Assembly: GCA_900074885.1 (NCBI GenBank) | Contig: FJUW01000051.1 | Span: 487,177-551,176 of the forward strand | DNA: 64,000 nt | Reading direction: 5' to 3' | Source of the DNA: Rhynchosporium graminicola | Taxonomy: Eukaryota; Ascomycota; Leotiomycetes; Helotiales; Ploettnerulaceae | Shown here: positions 8,992 through 20,831 of the stretch, piece after piece | How the letters are laid out: every line of letters begins with the position of its first letter | Position numbering within the stretch: position 1 is the stretch's first letter | The notes under the pieces: generated by a model | Told to the model about the DNA's origin: nothing | Database searches by the model: none | Seen by the model: the letters and a program-made list of their open reading frames with translations, nothing else | Program-made: the position numbers and the translations under genes

Positions 8992-11443
8992 AGTACTATT
9001 AGTATAAAAGAAGAATAGTTATACGAAGAGTATTATTTATAATTATATATAGTTAGTAACTAGCTAGCTAAACTTAAGGAGCTATTAGCTAGAGTAGACT
9101 AATAGAAATAAACATAAGAGCGGTCTCTTAAGATAGACTAATAAGTAGTAGACTCGATAGATTAGAAAGTAACTCCTATTATTATTATAGTTATAATAAT
9201 AAAGAAGGAACTCTAATAAGCGAGCTCTATAGAGATCGAAAGATAGAAAGCAGAGCGGCTTTACTTCTGCTATAGATAAGATAGATATATAGTTTATAAC
9301 TACTATATAAAACTCGCTATAACTAAGAAGAAGAAAAGCCGGGTAATAGTAGCTAAAATAAAGACGGAGAAGTTGAAGCCGAAGGAAGTCGAGATAGAAG
9401 GATCGAGCCCTAAGTTAGAGAGCTCGGGAAAAGAATAGCTTCTATCTAAAATCGCTAATAGAAGCGAAAGGAAGTTAATTAGATAGTAGTAGCAGAAGCT
9501 TAGGATTAGTTTAAAGATATAATAAATAGAGCTCTTTTCCTAGTATTTATAATAATTGATAAAGAGTATTATACTAAGACTCTACTTAATACTAAGTACT
9601 TTTTATATAGTATTATTAATTCTCGCTTTATTACTCGCTACTACTTCTAGCGATTCCTTATTTCCCCTATCGAAATAAGTTCGTTCGAAGGAGAAAGAAG
9701 TCTTATTATAGAAGTAATAGTTATAGAGATAGATATCGATAGATATAAGGAAGCTAAGGCTTTCTTCTATATAGTATTACGCTTAGAAGACTACGACTTG
9801 ATTTTAGGACTACTATAGTTTAAGAAGAATAATATATATATAATCGCCCTGAAGTTATAATATTATATTAATACTACTACTATAACCTTATATAACTAAG
9901 TATAGAAGCCGGACTACGAGCTAGACTATTTCGTAATATTAGTAGTAATATTTAATAGGCTTACTCGAGGATAGCTATATAAGAAGATATAAGTATTTAT
10001 CGTAAGTATAGCAGATATCTAGAAAGCTCTTATATCGAAGATAAAGACTAACCCGCGAGCGAAACTTCTTAAGTAGCTATATAAGTACCTCGATTTATAT
10101 AATAATAAAAAGGCAGATATACTACTATTACTATAAGATCCCGGGATTAATTATAAGATTGAACTCGAACTATATAATAGTAAGAAACTTATAGTATCTT
10201 AGGGCCCCTTATATAATATATCTCGCGATAAACTCTTAGTACTATAGAAGATTCTTATAAAGCTCCTCGATAAAGGATTCATTCGAGTTAGTAACTTATC
10301 TACTATTTCCCTTATCTTATTTATAAAGAAACTAGGAGGTAAGCTACGATTTTATATCTACTACTATAGGTTAAATCGAATTATAAAGAAGGATCGATAC
10401 TTATTACTATTAATCTATAAGACTCTCCGAAATATAGAGAAAGCGAAATAGTTTATAAAACTAGATATTACTATTACTTTCTATAAGATATATATTACTA
10501 CTAGCGATAAATAGAAGATAGCTTTTCATATAAGATACGATCTATACGAGTAGCTAGTAACTCCTTTTAGACTTACGAATACCCTAAGTATATTTTAATA
10601 ATATATTAATTAGGCCTTATACGATTACTTAGACGAATTCTATTCTACTTATATTAATAATATCCTAATCTATACGAACGATAACTATTATTAATACTGA
10701 AAGTAAGTAGCGAAAGTTATAGTAAGATTACGTAAAGCTAGACTATAACTAGATATCGATAAGTATAAGTTCGAAGTATAAATAACCAAATACCTTAGCT
10801 TCGTAATCGATATAAAAGAAGGTATTTAAATAGACTCTAAGAAAGTATAACCGATTCGAGAATAGGAACCTCTAACCTTAGTAAAAGAAGTACGAAGCTT
10901 CTTAGGATTTACGAATTTCTATCGGATATTTATTAAGGATTACTCGATGATTATACTACTACTAATATAGCTTACTTATAAGGAGTAGCTATAGTGGTAA
11001 GATAAGGCTATAGATAAAGCGTTTAAGAAGTTAAAAGATATATTTACTGTTAGACTTATACTAGCGTAATTTAACCCTAACTTAGAAATAATACTCGAAA
11101 TAGACTCTTCTAGATAAGTAGTAAAAGGGGTACTTATATAATTCGATAACTAAGGATACTTATAACCCTACGTATTCTTCTTAAAGAAAAATACTCTAGC
11201 TAAATATAATTACGAAATCTATAATAAGGAAATATTAGTAATTATATATTACCTTAAGAAGTAGTAGTACGAATCAAAAAGCGTACGAGAATTCTATATT
11301 CGTACTAATTATAAGAACCTCGAGTATTTCATAATGATATAGCAGCTTATATAGTAATAAATACAGTAGTCGCTACTTCTCTCGTAGTTTAATTATACGA
11401 TTAGTTATATCCTTAGGAAAGAAAACAAGCGCGTAGACATATT
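8992..11443 (+). pseudogene. Gypsy gag-pol relic (element K)
   Basis: After B' the gag tail resumes. A decayed zinc knuckle lies at about 9253-9310, with a surviving CY and the remnant IVYN where GH..NC would be. A protease region is not clearly readable. Reverse transcriptase is clear: GPLYNISRD (10202), DKGFIRV (10270), KKLGGKLRFYI (10325), TKLD read as IKLD (10457), then the catalytic box as YINNILIY (10650), where both Asp of the usual YxDD are Asn through G-to-A change. The connection motif RSFLGFTNFYRIFIK follows near 10890, then RNase H with YEIYNKEILVI (11212) and NYKNLEYFI (11310). It stops at 11444 where H1 inserted. Ribonuclease H and polymerase functions are dead. Confidence 0.85.
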
Positions 11444-11712
11444 TGTGACGACAGCTTACCTGAATATCATATAAGGAGAAGGATAGATACCGGGGCTAAA
11501 GCTCATAGATATCATAAGTTTCCCGGTATAACTTATATCTAACTCGGTATAATATCGGACTAAAACTAGTATATATATATAAAGTGCCTTATACTCTATA
11601 TCTCTTCTTTTCCTTTCTTATCTTCTTATTTCCTTAGTAGTAGACTATATAAGATCGCTCTTAGCTTCCTTACTTATTTTATCTCTGCTTATATATTGCC
11701 TTAAGTCTTATA
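11444..11712 (+). repeat. 5' LTR of H1
   Basis: Starts TGTGACGACAGC; the right end at CTTATA is inferred from where H1 and H2 share the LTR end and the following TTATATTAAA. The 3' partner is outside the window. Confidence 0.6.
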
Positions 11713-11719
11713 TCGTTAT

Positions 11720-14700
11720 ATTAAATAAGAAGATTAAGATAGCTAGAGATAGTCTAATATAATATCTTACTACTAAGTTAGTTATTCGATAACTACTCGT
11801 ATATAGCCAAGATTCTAGAGATCTCTCGGATAGCTATAAATCTGGGTTTAACTTAGCTTATTATAAATAGTATAATAAGAGAGGTCTTTATTAACGCTCC
11901 TTTAATAACTCTCTTAGTATAAAGGAATTATAGATAGATTTTAAAGAAAGTATAATAAATACCCTAGAACTTTAACTTTTTTATATCACTATCGAAATAG
12001 CCCTGATATACTCCTTTTTAAGCTACTATTATAGCTTCTAATTAACTAACTAGAGACCCCTTTAGTTCTAAGAGAACTTAACGCGATCCTCCTTACTTTA
12101 CCTCCGAACTTAATTTATTATATCCTTTCTTATTATAAATATCTCTTATACTAGAGAACGTTAATACCTTATTAAGAAAGTACTAGCTAAGAGAGAAAGG
12201 AAATAGAAGCGAAACTTACTAGAAGTAAAATTACTAAGTACTCTTACTTCTATAGATAACTCGAATCTGATCTATTCCCTCTTATAATAACTAGCAGACT
12301 AAGAAGAAAAGAATAACTCTCTAGAGAATACTATAGATAAATTAATCTTTATATAAGATAAGTTCCTCGTAGGGGTCTCTCGCTTACTTTCGACTCTCTT
12401 ACTATAATTACTATTATAATCTCGGCGTATTCCGGAGTTTAATAAGCTAATAAACTCTATTATAATATATATTACTAAGAGAGAATACTATTTCTAATAA
12501 ACTATTACTTTCTCCTAGCGCCGAATTAGTAGAGTTATACCCTAAGAAGTCTTATATTATTAAGAAGATCTTACTTTTAGATAATAAATCAGATCTTACT
12601 TTCCTCTAGTAGAAAGTATTAATACGAGACCGATTAGCTATAAATACTAACTACTATCTTACGGACATCTCTTAGCGCGTTCTTATATAAGAACTAGTTA
12701 CTAGACTAGCTAAAGAGTATCTTACGCTCTAGTACTTTACTAATAAGTTTAAGACTAATAATAAAATAATCTCCTTATTAGAGGAGAACTTTCTTACTAG
12801 TTTAGAAGAAGATAACTATTATAACGCTTTTTACTACTTAGAAATATAATAACCTAGCTATACCCGCGAGACTTTTATTAAGTTTTATAATCAATTTCAA
12901 AGCGCTACTATCTAAAGTAAAGTTAAAAAGAAAGAGTAATTCTTCTATATATAAGATAAGATTATATTATCCTTATATACTTTAATTCTTATTATTAAAC
13001 TAATATAGAATAAGAATTATATTTGTATAGTTAAGTTATTACTTTCTTTCGATACTAAGCGTTGCTATAACTTAGAGTATACATATCCCGAGAAAACTAT
13101 TATCTAGATATAGTATTATAAGCTTACTATTACTACTATAACCTCTTCTAGTTCTATTTCTTACTAGTCCTTAAGCTCGGCCCCTCGATAAACTACTCTC
13201 GTATTATATATATATATACCTCTACCTTAGTATAAGCTAGTACTCCCTCCGCGCTAAAACGCTCTTTCACCTCGACTAGAGATACCCTTAGGTATTATAG
13301 TTATAGATAGCTCGGCTATATTAAGCTAGATTATCCTAACTTACTTAAAGTATAATTAATCGACGAATTTCCGAAAGAGAAAAGAGTAACTAAGGAAGTA
13401 ATAGAAGATATACTTTCCGAATCTAAGCTAATATAAGAAGGAAACGATAAGGCCTAAGTAAAAACTCCTTCTTAGGTTTACGTAAGTATAACCTCTCTAA
13501 TCTTAACCTTAACTCCCTAATAAGAAGTAAGTAATTCATATACCTGACTATAGTTAGTATAAGTAAGCTAAAAGTCTCTATAAATAGCTTAATCGATACT
13601 AGAGCGAACAGATACCTGTTTATTAATCGTACTCTTACTAGACGACTATTAAGGGCCCTTAATATTAAAATCGAGCTATTACTCTATTCTATTCTAATAT
13701 ATAGTTTCTAATAGTTTATCAGAACTTATATTATCTATTTTATATATTTATACTTTTCTATTAATAGTAAGCGTATTTATAACTACTCTTTTATTCTTCT
13801 CGATTTAGGATAATAAGATATAATTATTAGTATTAAATAGATATAACGATTTCAAGTCAAACTCGATACGCTCTATTATAAGCTACTATAGTCGGAATAT
13901 TATCTAGCTACTTTCTAATATAATAAGAAGATAATTATAACTCTATTACTTCGTAAACCTAGTATTAATCGATCTTACTAAATCGATACTAATACGTAGG
14001 ACTTAGCTATAAACTAGCTAAACTAATACCGATTACCCTAAATAGTAATAATATAGTATATTAATATATTATTCTTATTATTTACTCTATTCTTACTTAT
14101 TACTAAGGAATCCGAACCCTTTTCTACTCCGAAATCATCGAGAAAAGTACTTGCGCTAAAACCTTACTGCGAGTATATCTCTTAATTATTAAGGATCTAG
14201 AAAGTAGTTCCGATTTACTAAATTAGTACTATAGCTTTTCACTTTAATATAAAATAAAAAAGCTCTGAATTATTCTTTATTAGTATCTACGAGATAGATT
14301 ATATCTTATAAGATTATCTAAATAGTAATTCCCCTAAGGATCCCGATACCGAATAACTTATAGCCGAAAAACTACTAGAGTAGTATTATACTTTTAAGAA
14401 AGTTTTTCTAAGCAGGATTCTAATATTTTTCCGCTATATTACTTATATAATTATAAAATTATTCTAGAAGAACTATTACCTAATATATATTCGCCCTTAT
14501 ATTAGTAGTCTATAGAGGACCTATAAGTAACTAAGGAGTACTTTATAAAGAACTTAGATAAAGGATTTATTAAATCTAGCTAAAGTCCCTTCGTATTATC
14601 TATACTATTCGTTAAGAAGGCCGATAGAGGCTTACGCTTCTATATTAATTATTATAAGCTTAATATAATCACTTAAAAGGATTTATATCTAATACCTAGG

Positions 14701-15586
14701 ATCGATAAGCTCTTAACCCGTATATCTAAAGCTATAGTTTTTACTAAACTAGATATCTGAGTAGTATTTAACTATATTTATAAAGACCCCGAATCAGAGG
14801 AGTATACTATCTTCCGAACCCGCTTTAGATCCTATGAATATAAGGTATTACCTTTTAAGCTCTATAATAGACCTAGTATATACTAATAATATATAAATAA
14901 TATACTATTAGATTACTTAGACGATTTCTATATGGCTTACTTAGATAATATTCTTATATACTCGGAAACGCTCTAGGAGTATAAGGAATATATTAAATTA
15001 ATACTATAACGCTTAATAGATATTAGACTTTAAGTAAATATTAAGAAAAGCGAATTCCATATTACTTAAACTAAATACTTTAGATATATTATTATTATTA
15101 ACAGAATCGAGCTAGATCATGAGAAAGTAGTATTATTAATAGACTAGAAGTACCCCGAAATAGTAATAGCTATAAAGTCTTTCCTAGGATTCTATAGTTT
15201 TTATTATTAATTTATTCGGGATTTCGGTCTTATTACTAAACCTCTCTTAATACTTACCCGGCCTATAGTACTATAAAATTTCACTAACGATTATAAGAAA
15301 TCCTTCGACGAGCTATAGTAATAGCTACTATTAGTACAGAAACAATATTATTTCGACCTAGAATTATAAATTAAACTAGAAACTAATACTTCTAATAGTA
15401 TAATAGCTAGAGTTATCCTCTAATTATATAAAAATAACTAATAGTATTTAATTAGATTCTACTCTTATATTCTTAATAGATACGGACTAAACTAGATGAT
15501 CTATTATAAGGAATTATATACTATTATTAAGTCCTTCCGAAAATAGAGACCTAAACTCATATCGCTATAATACTATATTATTATCA
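11720..15586 (+). pseudogene. Gypsy gag-protease-RT-RNase H relic (element H1)
   Basis: Gag occupies about 11740-13500 with readable stretches such as DSRDLSDSYKSGFNLAYY. The aspartic protease motif follows as LIDTRANRYLFI (13589), the Gly of DTGA changed to Arg (G-to-A). Reverse transcriptase reads KGFIKS (14560), FVKKADRGLRFYI (14606), TKLDI (14740), FRTRFRSYEYKVLPF (14816), and the active site as YLDNILIY (14938) with the second Asp now Asn. SFLGFYSFYY (15179) begins the connection region and RNase H begins near 15340. Stops are dense. The frame breaks at 15587 where element I inserted and continues at 17695. Confidence 0.85.
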
Positions 15587-15778
15587 TAGGGCGAGTGCAA
15601 AGTATGCGTATAATACAAACGGTATCTTTAATTAATAGGAAGAATTAGATAAAGAGCAGAGGAGAATTCTTCCTTAATAGAAAAGGAGAAGATATAGTAC
15701 TACTACTACTAGTATCTTAGTAATATTAGTCAGCGAGATACTCAGCTTCGAGCATCCTCCTAAGTATAACCCGTTATA
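15587..15778 (-). repeat. 3' LTR of element I
   Basis: About 192 bp, sharing the right-hand core AGGAAGAATTCTTCCTTAAT-like region and the end CCCGTTATA with the copy at 17513-17694; most differences are RIP-type transitions. Confidence 0.8.
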
Positions 15779-15910
15779 TTACCCCCCCTTTAAACTAGTC
15801 CCCCTCTAAAAATTATTCTATAGCTATTATCTAGAAGTAAAGGCTTACCCGGTGTAACAGGGTTGAGGTTAGGCTCATACCAACTACGCTATCTAGACCA
15901 AAAGATCATA

Positions 15911-15932
15911 ATATTCAGCGCATGCTGAATAT
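15911..15932. repeat. Hairpin in J LTR
   Basis: Arms ATATTCAGC and GCTGAATAT around GCAT. The same hairpin is at 16379-16400. The solo copy at 48296-48315 keeps the stem with different bases (TATACTGC/GCAGTATA). Confidence 0.85.
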
Positions 15933-15977
15933 GCCTAATACCGTATATATACAACCGACTATCACGTGACTATTATA

Positions 15978-16320
15978 ATATCTCCCCTCTTAGTAAGCTC
16001 GCCCTCGAGCGCCTTAGGCTGAAGAATTGCCGTGACTACGCCGACTGATATGCTATATTAAACCCCTAAGGGTTATGACGTCCTTATCGATACGAGAGAT
16101 CTCGAAGTCGATAATATCACCCCTTATCAGCCTGACGTAAGTAGTTTAAACATGTCACGTGCGTCTCAGTGCTCAGAGGTACCCGCAGGTTATAACATGG
16201 CATACTAGGCTCTGCGCTTTACGCTAGGCCGACTCTATGCCACATGCGCCACGCGCTATATGCGCCACACGCCCCGTGCTCAGAGGTACTCTACTAGAAG
16301 ACTAGTTGCACTGAATATTC
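15978..16320. other. Internal region of J, non-coding
   Basis: 343 bp without an open frame. It is only lightly mutated, retaining many CG, CA and TG, and contains GTGCTCAGAGGTAC twice (about 16170-16184 and 16277-16291). Confidence 0.6.
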
Positions 16321-16789
16321 TGTAACGGGGTTGAGGTCAGGCTTATACTAACTACGCCATCTGGACTAAAAGATCATAATATTCAGCGCATGCTGAATAT
16401 GCCTAACACCGTACATATACAACCGACTATCACGTGACTATTACACCCGGCCTTACTGTATTCGATATCCTTATAGTACTCACGCGAACTACTACCTTTC
16501 CTTTCGTATTATCCTGCTCCGCAGAAGACTTAGAGGATAATAATAACAATTAACTATATAAAGCTTAGTAGTAGTATTAGCTTATCTAATACTTACTAGA
16601 GCTATACCTTATACATTTTCCTATATCTCTCTATTCCTAACGTTTCTCATAGGAAGCTAGTGCTGCCTTCGTAGCTATTATATAACCGGTTTCATAGTCT
16701 ATCGTATTATCCTTTTTATAGGTAGTCCTACTACCCGAACTATTATTATTACTATTTATATATACCGGGCCGAATTAATTTCCTAAAGA

Positions 16790-17110
16790 TAAGAGTAACT
16801 ATAAAGAATCTTCGTAACTTATTAGCAGAACTATCTGCTTATCGACCTATTATCTAGTGTATTTATTTAAACTACTTATCAAGGTAGTTATCTTCGTATC
16901 ATCTGGCTAGGAATCCGCTCTAGCTTAGAAGAGCGCTCGTTCGAATTATAATAAGTATACTACTATTATTATTATTCCTTATTAGAACTTGATTAACTTT
17001 TATCTTGCTTTCTTAACCTTATTCGGATCGTTATAGATCTTATTAAAGTAATAGACTAGCTCGAGAGGGTTCTAGTTTCTATTCGTTTCTACTTTTTATA
17101 TATAGGGAAA
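16790..17110 (-). pseudogene. Gag-like relic of element I
   Basis: On the minus strand one frame reads YNDPNKVKKAR (near 17040), then FERALF-ARADS-PDDTKITTL and ISSLNKYTR (near 16920-16850), with stops at former Gln or Trp codons. This is the capsid pattern of fungal Gypsy Gag. No protease or polymerase follows before the LTR. A gag-only element would need pol supplied in trans; K is the likely relative. Confidence 0.6.
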
Positions 17111-17512
17111 TACTAACTCTTAAACTTTCAGAGAGAGAGAAGTATAAATAAAAAAAGTCTAAGCCTCTCTATTACTAATTATACTCCTATCGATCTTAAG
17201 CTTTAATTCTATCGCTATTAACTATATATCCTACTCCTTCGATCTACCGGAGAACTTATTAGGTAGAGAGAGGACTTAATATATCTTTCCTGCTACTACT
17301 ACTAGTATTATTACTTCTAGTTATATTTAGAGATCCTCTATTTGCTTTTAGAGAACTTCTATAATCGATAGTAGCTAGGCTTCGCGTTAAGTAGCCGACT
17401 CAGCTTATTAGGTAAATTATAAATCTATTTGAAAATTTTAATTAGTTACGAGACTCTTAATATTAATCCTTTACTTTACTTTACTTTATTTTACGAGCTA
17501 ATTCTAATATTA

Positions 17513-17694
17513 TAAGGCGAGTATAAAGTATATATATAATATAAATAATATCTTTAATTAATAGGAAGAATTAGCTGAAGAATTCTTCCTTAATAGAAAA
17601 GGAGAAGATATAATACTACTACTACTAGTGCCTTAGTAGTATTAGTCAGCGAGATGCTCAGCGTCGAGAATCCTCCTGAGTGCAACCCGTCACA
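17513..17694 (-). repeat. 5' LTR of element I
   Basis: 182 bp, TAAGGCGAG...CCCGTCACA on the plus strand. Downstream (to its left) lie bases matching those after the K LTR. Confidence 0.8.
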
Positions 17695-18992
17695 ATTAGC
17701 GTATATATAGACTATCGATCCTTAGAATACTTTATAATTACTAAGATCCTAACTAGTAAGTAAGCTAGATAGATAGAATTTCTATCCGAATTTAACTTTC
17801 AGATTATATATACGCTTAGTATAGATAACGCTAAAGCCGATATCCTTAGCTATAGAGAATAAGATCTAAAGACGTAAGAATAGCAGAAATAAGATAATAG
17901 ATCTTAGGTTTTATAACTATTAGATTATCTAGATCCTAAGATTAACACGGAATTAGCTAAATATTTCATCGATCGGATTAGTTATATATACCTAATATTA
18001 CTAAGTACTAATATACTATCGGAACTCGTACGTAACTCCTTTAATTTAATTAAGAAATTATACTAATCTAACTAAGAATTATTCTCTAATAAACAGAATA
18101 TATTAGAAAATAGCTATATTATAGATAATAGCTTACTACTTTATAATAATTATCTATACGTATAATACTATACCCTGTTATATACTCGTTTAATTAGCGA
18201 AGTCTATAATCAAGTTTCTTCCGCTTATCTAAATACTCGTAAGACTACTAATATAATTTCTACCTATTAATACTAGAAAGGACTCGTATCGGATATAAAA
18301 TAATATACTCGTAATTACTACTTCTACTAGTACTCTTATCTGAAGCAGATAAAATAGTAAGGATTCCTCTACTTATTACTAGTATTTAGCTATCTTATGC
18401 AGTACTTAGCTATAGATTTTAAGGACTTCCTGCTTAATAACTAAGGATTTAATAAGATATTAGTATTTATTAAATACTTAAGGAAGGACTCCGTATTAGT
18501 ACTATACTATCGTAATATCGATACCCGCGGGATAGCTACGCTATTTATCTAATAGATATATCGTTTCAGATATACTCCTAAGTTAATTATATCTGACTAA
18601 GGAGTATAGTTTATCTTATCCTGTTAGTAAGAGTTTTACTATATAATTAGAATTAAGATTAAGCTCTATATCTTCTTCTACTAGTAGACTAATAGATAAA
18701 TAGAGATTATAAACTAGTATATCGACTAATACCTTAGACTTTTCGTTAATTACTATTAAAGTAATTAGAGCGAACTACTACTGATAATAGACCGCGCCTA
18801 AGTAGCCTTACCTTACGATTCTATTAGTATAGCGCTATATACCCTTAAATATAGTATCCTACTATAGAATAGCTAAGATTAGAAGTAACCCCCTGTATCG
18901 ATACCGAAAGAGAAGATTAACTATATTAATACTAAATCCCTAGCTAAACGTATTAAGTCCGCTATCGAGTTTATAAAAGCTAATATACTAGC
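17695..18992 (+). pseudogene. Gypsy RNase H-integrase relic (element H1, continued)
   Basis: The frame resumes with VYIDYRSLEYF (near 17705), completing RNase H, then NAKADILSYRE (17829), a linker, and integrase. The core region includes FLLNN and VFINYLRKDS (about 18430-18500) and IISD-GV-FIL (18590-18625), where the catalytic Asp survives and stops replace Arg and Gln. The C-terminal part and any chromodomain are missing because Copia F inserted at 18993. About one codon in twelve is a stop. Confidence 0.75.
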
Positions 18993-19457
18993 TGTTGGAT
19001 TTGTAACCAGTACCTTGGTCAGTTTTGCCTGCATCGGCATACACACCCTGTACCTTGTCAGTACATAGTCTTAGTACCTGGTTCAGTATCTTGCGCATGT
19101 ACCTTATTATACCTGACACCTACACCCTGTACCTTGTCACTAGCCTGTACCCTGCATACTCTATTAGAGTTACTATGAAGGTTCTCGATAGAGTTCTACT
19201 ACTCTCTAGTACGTATATCGTACTTCTAGAGGTTTCTCCTGACGTAGTGTGATTTTACGATATACGTGTCTTCTTCTATAGAGTTTTGTATTACGTAGTA
19301 TAGAATATTCTAGAGAGCTCATATAGCTATATAAGTAGCTAGAGTCTCTCCTGCAGTTAGTTCTCTTTAGGCAAGTAAGCAAGCAAAGCAAGTTAAATTG
19401 ATCACGTATTATTCTGTTATTCTGACCTTTAGCCGATTTCCACCTTTAATTTTCATA
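18993..19457 (+). repeat. 5' LTR of Copia F
   Basis: 465 bp from TGTTGGATTTG to TTTTCATA (originally CACA). The limits come from alignment to the solo copy at 38595-39221, which has its own target duplication. CA and TG are well preserved. A promoter-proximal hairpin GTACG/CGTAC stands at 19209-19223. Confidence 0.88.
19008..19157 (+). repeat. Imperfect GTACCTTGTCA repeats in the F LTR
   Basis: Six copies of a motif close to GTACCTTGTCA lie at about 19010, 19049, 19074, 19098, 19126 and 19145, at 18-39 base spacing in what should be U3. Repeated short motifs in U3 often bind transcription activators; binding here is inference. The same motifs occur reversed at 39037-39215. Confidence 0.65.
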
Positions 19458-20169
19458 TAGTAGCAATTCACTTAGTGAAATCAGCTAATCAGACGCTTCC
19501 TCCTTCGATCGATCTCGCCTAAACTCGCTTCCGTTACTCCTTACTAACAAAGGAGCTTCCTGATTAGGCTTTACTTAGTCGTTTTCAACGATTTCTTTCG
19601 CCTAGAGCTAGTAAGCTAGCCCCTTTGAGCCCTACTAATATAGCTATAGCGAATCAGACTCGTGGCCCTTGACCCTAAGACGAAGTTATAAGGAAATCAT
19701 AACTTATAAACTCTCGAATCCTTTAGAAGTGGAGACGACCTAGTTACCCCTAGGTACGAAGGCCAAGATCTTATTCCGGGGTGCCTATACCTACTACCGA
19801 CTTAGTTTAGAAGCTAGGCCTCGTTACGTAGTAGCGAGTAGCTTCTGATTCACTATTTAGCTTAGTATATATCACAGGTCGGCTAATATAGGCTACTATT
19901 AAGTATAAGAAGCTATCCTCGGAGAGAGTTACTTAATAGTAGTACTTGAGGCGCTATGAGGTAACTGGGCCTAGTAGTAAGGTCAATTTAATAGTAAATA
20001 CGACAGACGTAGTTGCTGTATACTACTATTGATTTTAACTAAGCGAAAAACTCGGTAAGATAGTAAGCTCGGCGTAGCTACTATCTTTTTCAAGAGCAAG
20101 ATAAGATAAGTGTCTTTTCAAGCTACTTAGTAGCTTATACGAGTAAAAACTCGTACTTTTAAGACCTCT
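19458..20169 (+). other. F leader between LTR and gag
   Basis: Moderately mutated; no convincing frame seen before about 20170. It may hold the primer site and an untranslated leader or a decayed Gag N-terminus. Confidence 0.45.
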
Positions 20170-20663
20170 TAGTACTTAGTACTATTAAACTATCTATACG
20201 GAATCATATCTTCCTTCAAGAGAGATAAGCTAGTAGGCTGCTCTAACTATATAGAGTAGCTTAATACGGCTAGCCTCTATTTAGAGGTAAATAGCTATAT
20301 GTCTTATATAGACGGTACTAAGACTAAGCCTAGCCGAGCTCTCTACTTCAAATCAGAAGAACATATTAACGCGCAAGGCGAAAAGAGAGTAGATTATACT
20401 TCTTACTCTCCGGAGCTAGCGATTAGATACTATAAGAGACTAGCTGATTTTGAGCGTATAAATAAGAAGGCTTTAGGCGCTATTCAGTCGATTATATCAC
20501 TTGAAAACCTCGATAGATTTAAGGATAAGACTAGCGTAAAAGACCTATAGGAAGCTATTATAGCTACCTATAGTTCTACTAGCCTAGAGGAGATAAGTAG
20601 GCATATAAATCGTATTATCGATAATACCAACTCCTCTTATAAGAATATAGACAAGTATACTAG
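20170..20663 (+). pseudogene. Copia gag, first part (element F)
   Basis: The frame reads FKRDKLVGCSNYIE, then one stop at a former Trp, then LNTASLYLEVNSYMSYIDGT and an unbroken stretch of more than 80 codons to about 20549. This is the N-terminal Gag of Copia elements (the YxxW..L...L pattern). It continues over the B insertion: the codons before 20664 and after 47078 join in frame through the duplicated actag. It lies outside the RIP-saturated class, with only scattered stops. Confidence 0.75.
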
Positions 20664-20831
20664 TGTCACGGGTGAGCAACGCGTACGCAGATAGTCAAGT
20701 GTAGTATTCAAGAAGTTCGATACAGGAGAGATTCAGGTTCTAGCCTAGCTCCGAAGGAAAATATACAGGTGCCGCTAGGCTTAGTAAGTATAGGTATCGC
20801 TAGTGCTTATTCCTAGGGCTCGCCCCTTATA
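20664..20831 (-). repeat. 3' LTR of B
   Basis: 168 bp, TGTCACGGG...CCTTATA on the plus strand; reverse complement of the B' LTR. Confidence 0.92.

Larger units (their letters stand above)
5785..11443 (+). mobile_element. Ty3/Gypsy element K (5' part, split by B', cut by H1)
   Basis: The plus-oriented LTR retrotransposon starts at the LTR TGTGATGGG (5785) inside Copia L. It contains gag, a zinc knuckle, reverse transcriptase and part of RNase H, and is cut at 11444 by element H1. Element B' (6884-8991) sits inside gag. About 3.5 kb of K remains once B' is removed. RIP load is very high: the 60 bases from 9001 contain no CA and no TG. Its LTR start and the bases after its LTR match non-autonomous element I, marking them as relatives. 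Confidence 0.85.
15853..16445 (-). mobile_element. Miniature LTR element J (TRIM-like)
   Basis: Two 125-bp LTRs (15853-15977 and 16321-16445) beginning TGTAAC and ending TTACA (TTATA in the left copy) enclose only 343 bp. A perfect 5-bp duplication, cccgg, flanks it (15848-15852 and 16446-16450). A pyrimidine tract TCTCCCCTCTT beside the left LTR is a polypurine tract read backwards, so the element points left. There is no open frame. In size and structure it matches terminal-repeat retrotransposons in miniature. It is inserted inside element I. Of ten differences between its two LTRs, nine are CA/TA or TG/TA transitions. Confidence 0.88.
15587..17694 (-). mobile_element. Non-autonomous Gypsy-type LTR element I (gag only)
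   Basis: LTRs at 15587-15778 and 17513-17694 flank about 1.7 kb, of which 0.6 kb is nested element J. A polypurine tract (read on minus: GAGGGGGAC...GGGGGGG, about 15782-15808) next to the left LTR fixes the orientation as minus. The LTR start TGTGACGGGTTGCA and the bases after the LTR match those of K, so I is a short relative of K. The only coding trace is gag; there is no pol. The flanks attat/attag are an imperfect duplication, so the exact left border is uncertain by two bases. Confidence 0.8.
11444..18992 (+). mobile_element. Ty3/Gypsy element H1 (split by I, cut by F)
   Basis: The element begins TGTGACGAC at 11444 within the RNase H of K. It carries gag, protease, reverse transcriptase, RNase H and integrase in plus orientation, is interrupted by element I at 15587-17694, and is cut inside integrase at 18993 by Copia F. 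About 5.4 kb of H1 remains. Bases 11636-11870 align with 56864-57190 of H2, which marks H2 as a relative. Its 3' LTR must lie beyond the window. Confidence 0.85.

Noticed and set aside
15580..17699. attat/attag as the target duplication of element I
   Set aside because: Only four of five bases match and the implied LTR start is not TG/TA, so it is left unassigned.
19025..19391. Open frames inside the F LTR on both strands
   Set aside because: They lie wholly within a non-coding LTR and recur only as repeat copies.
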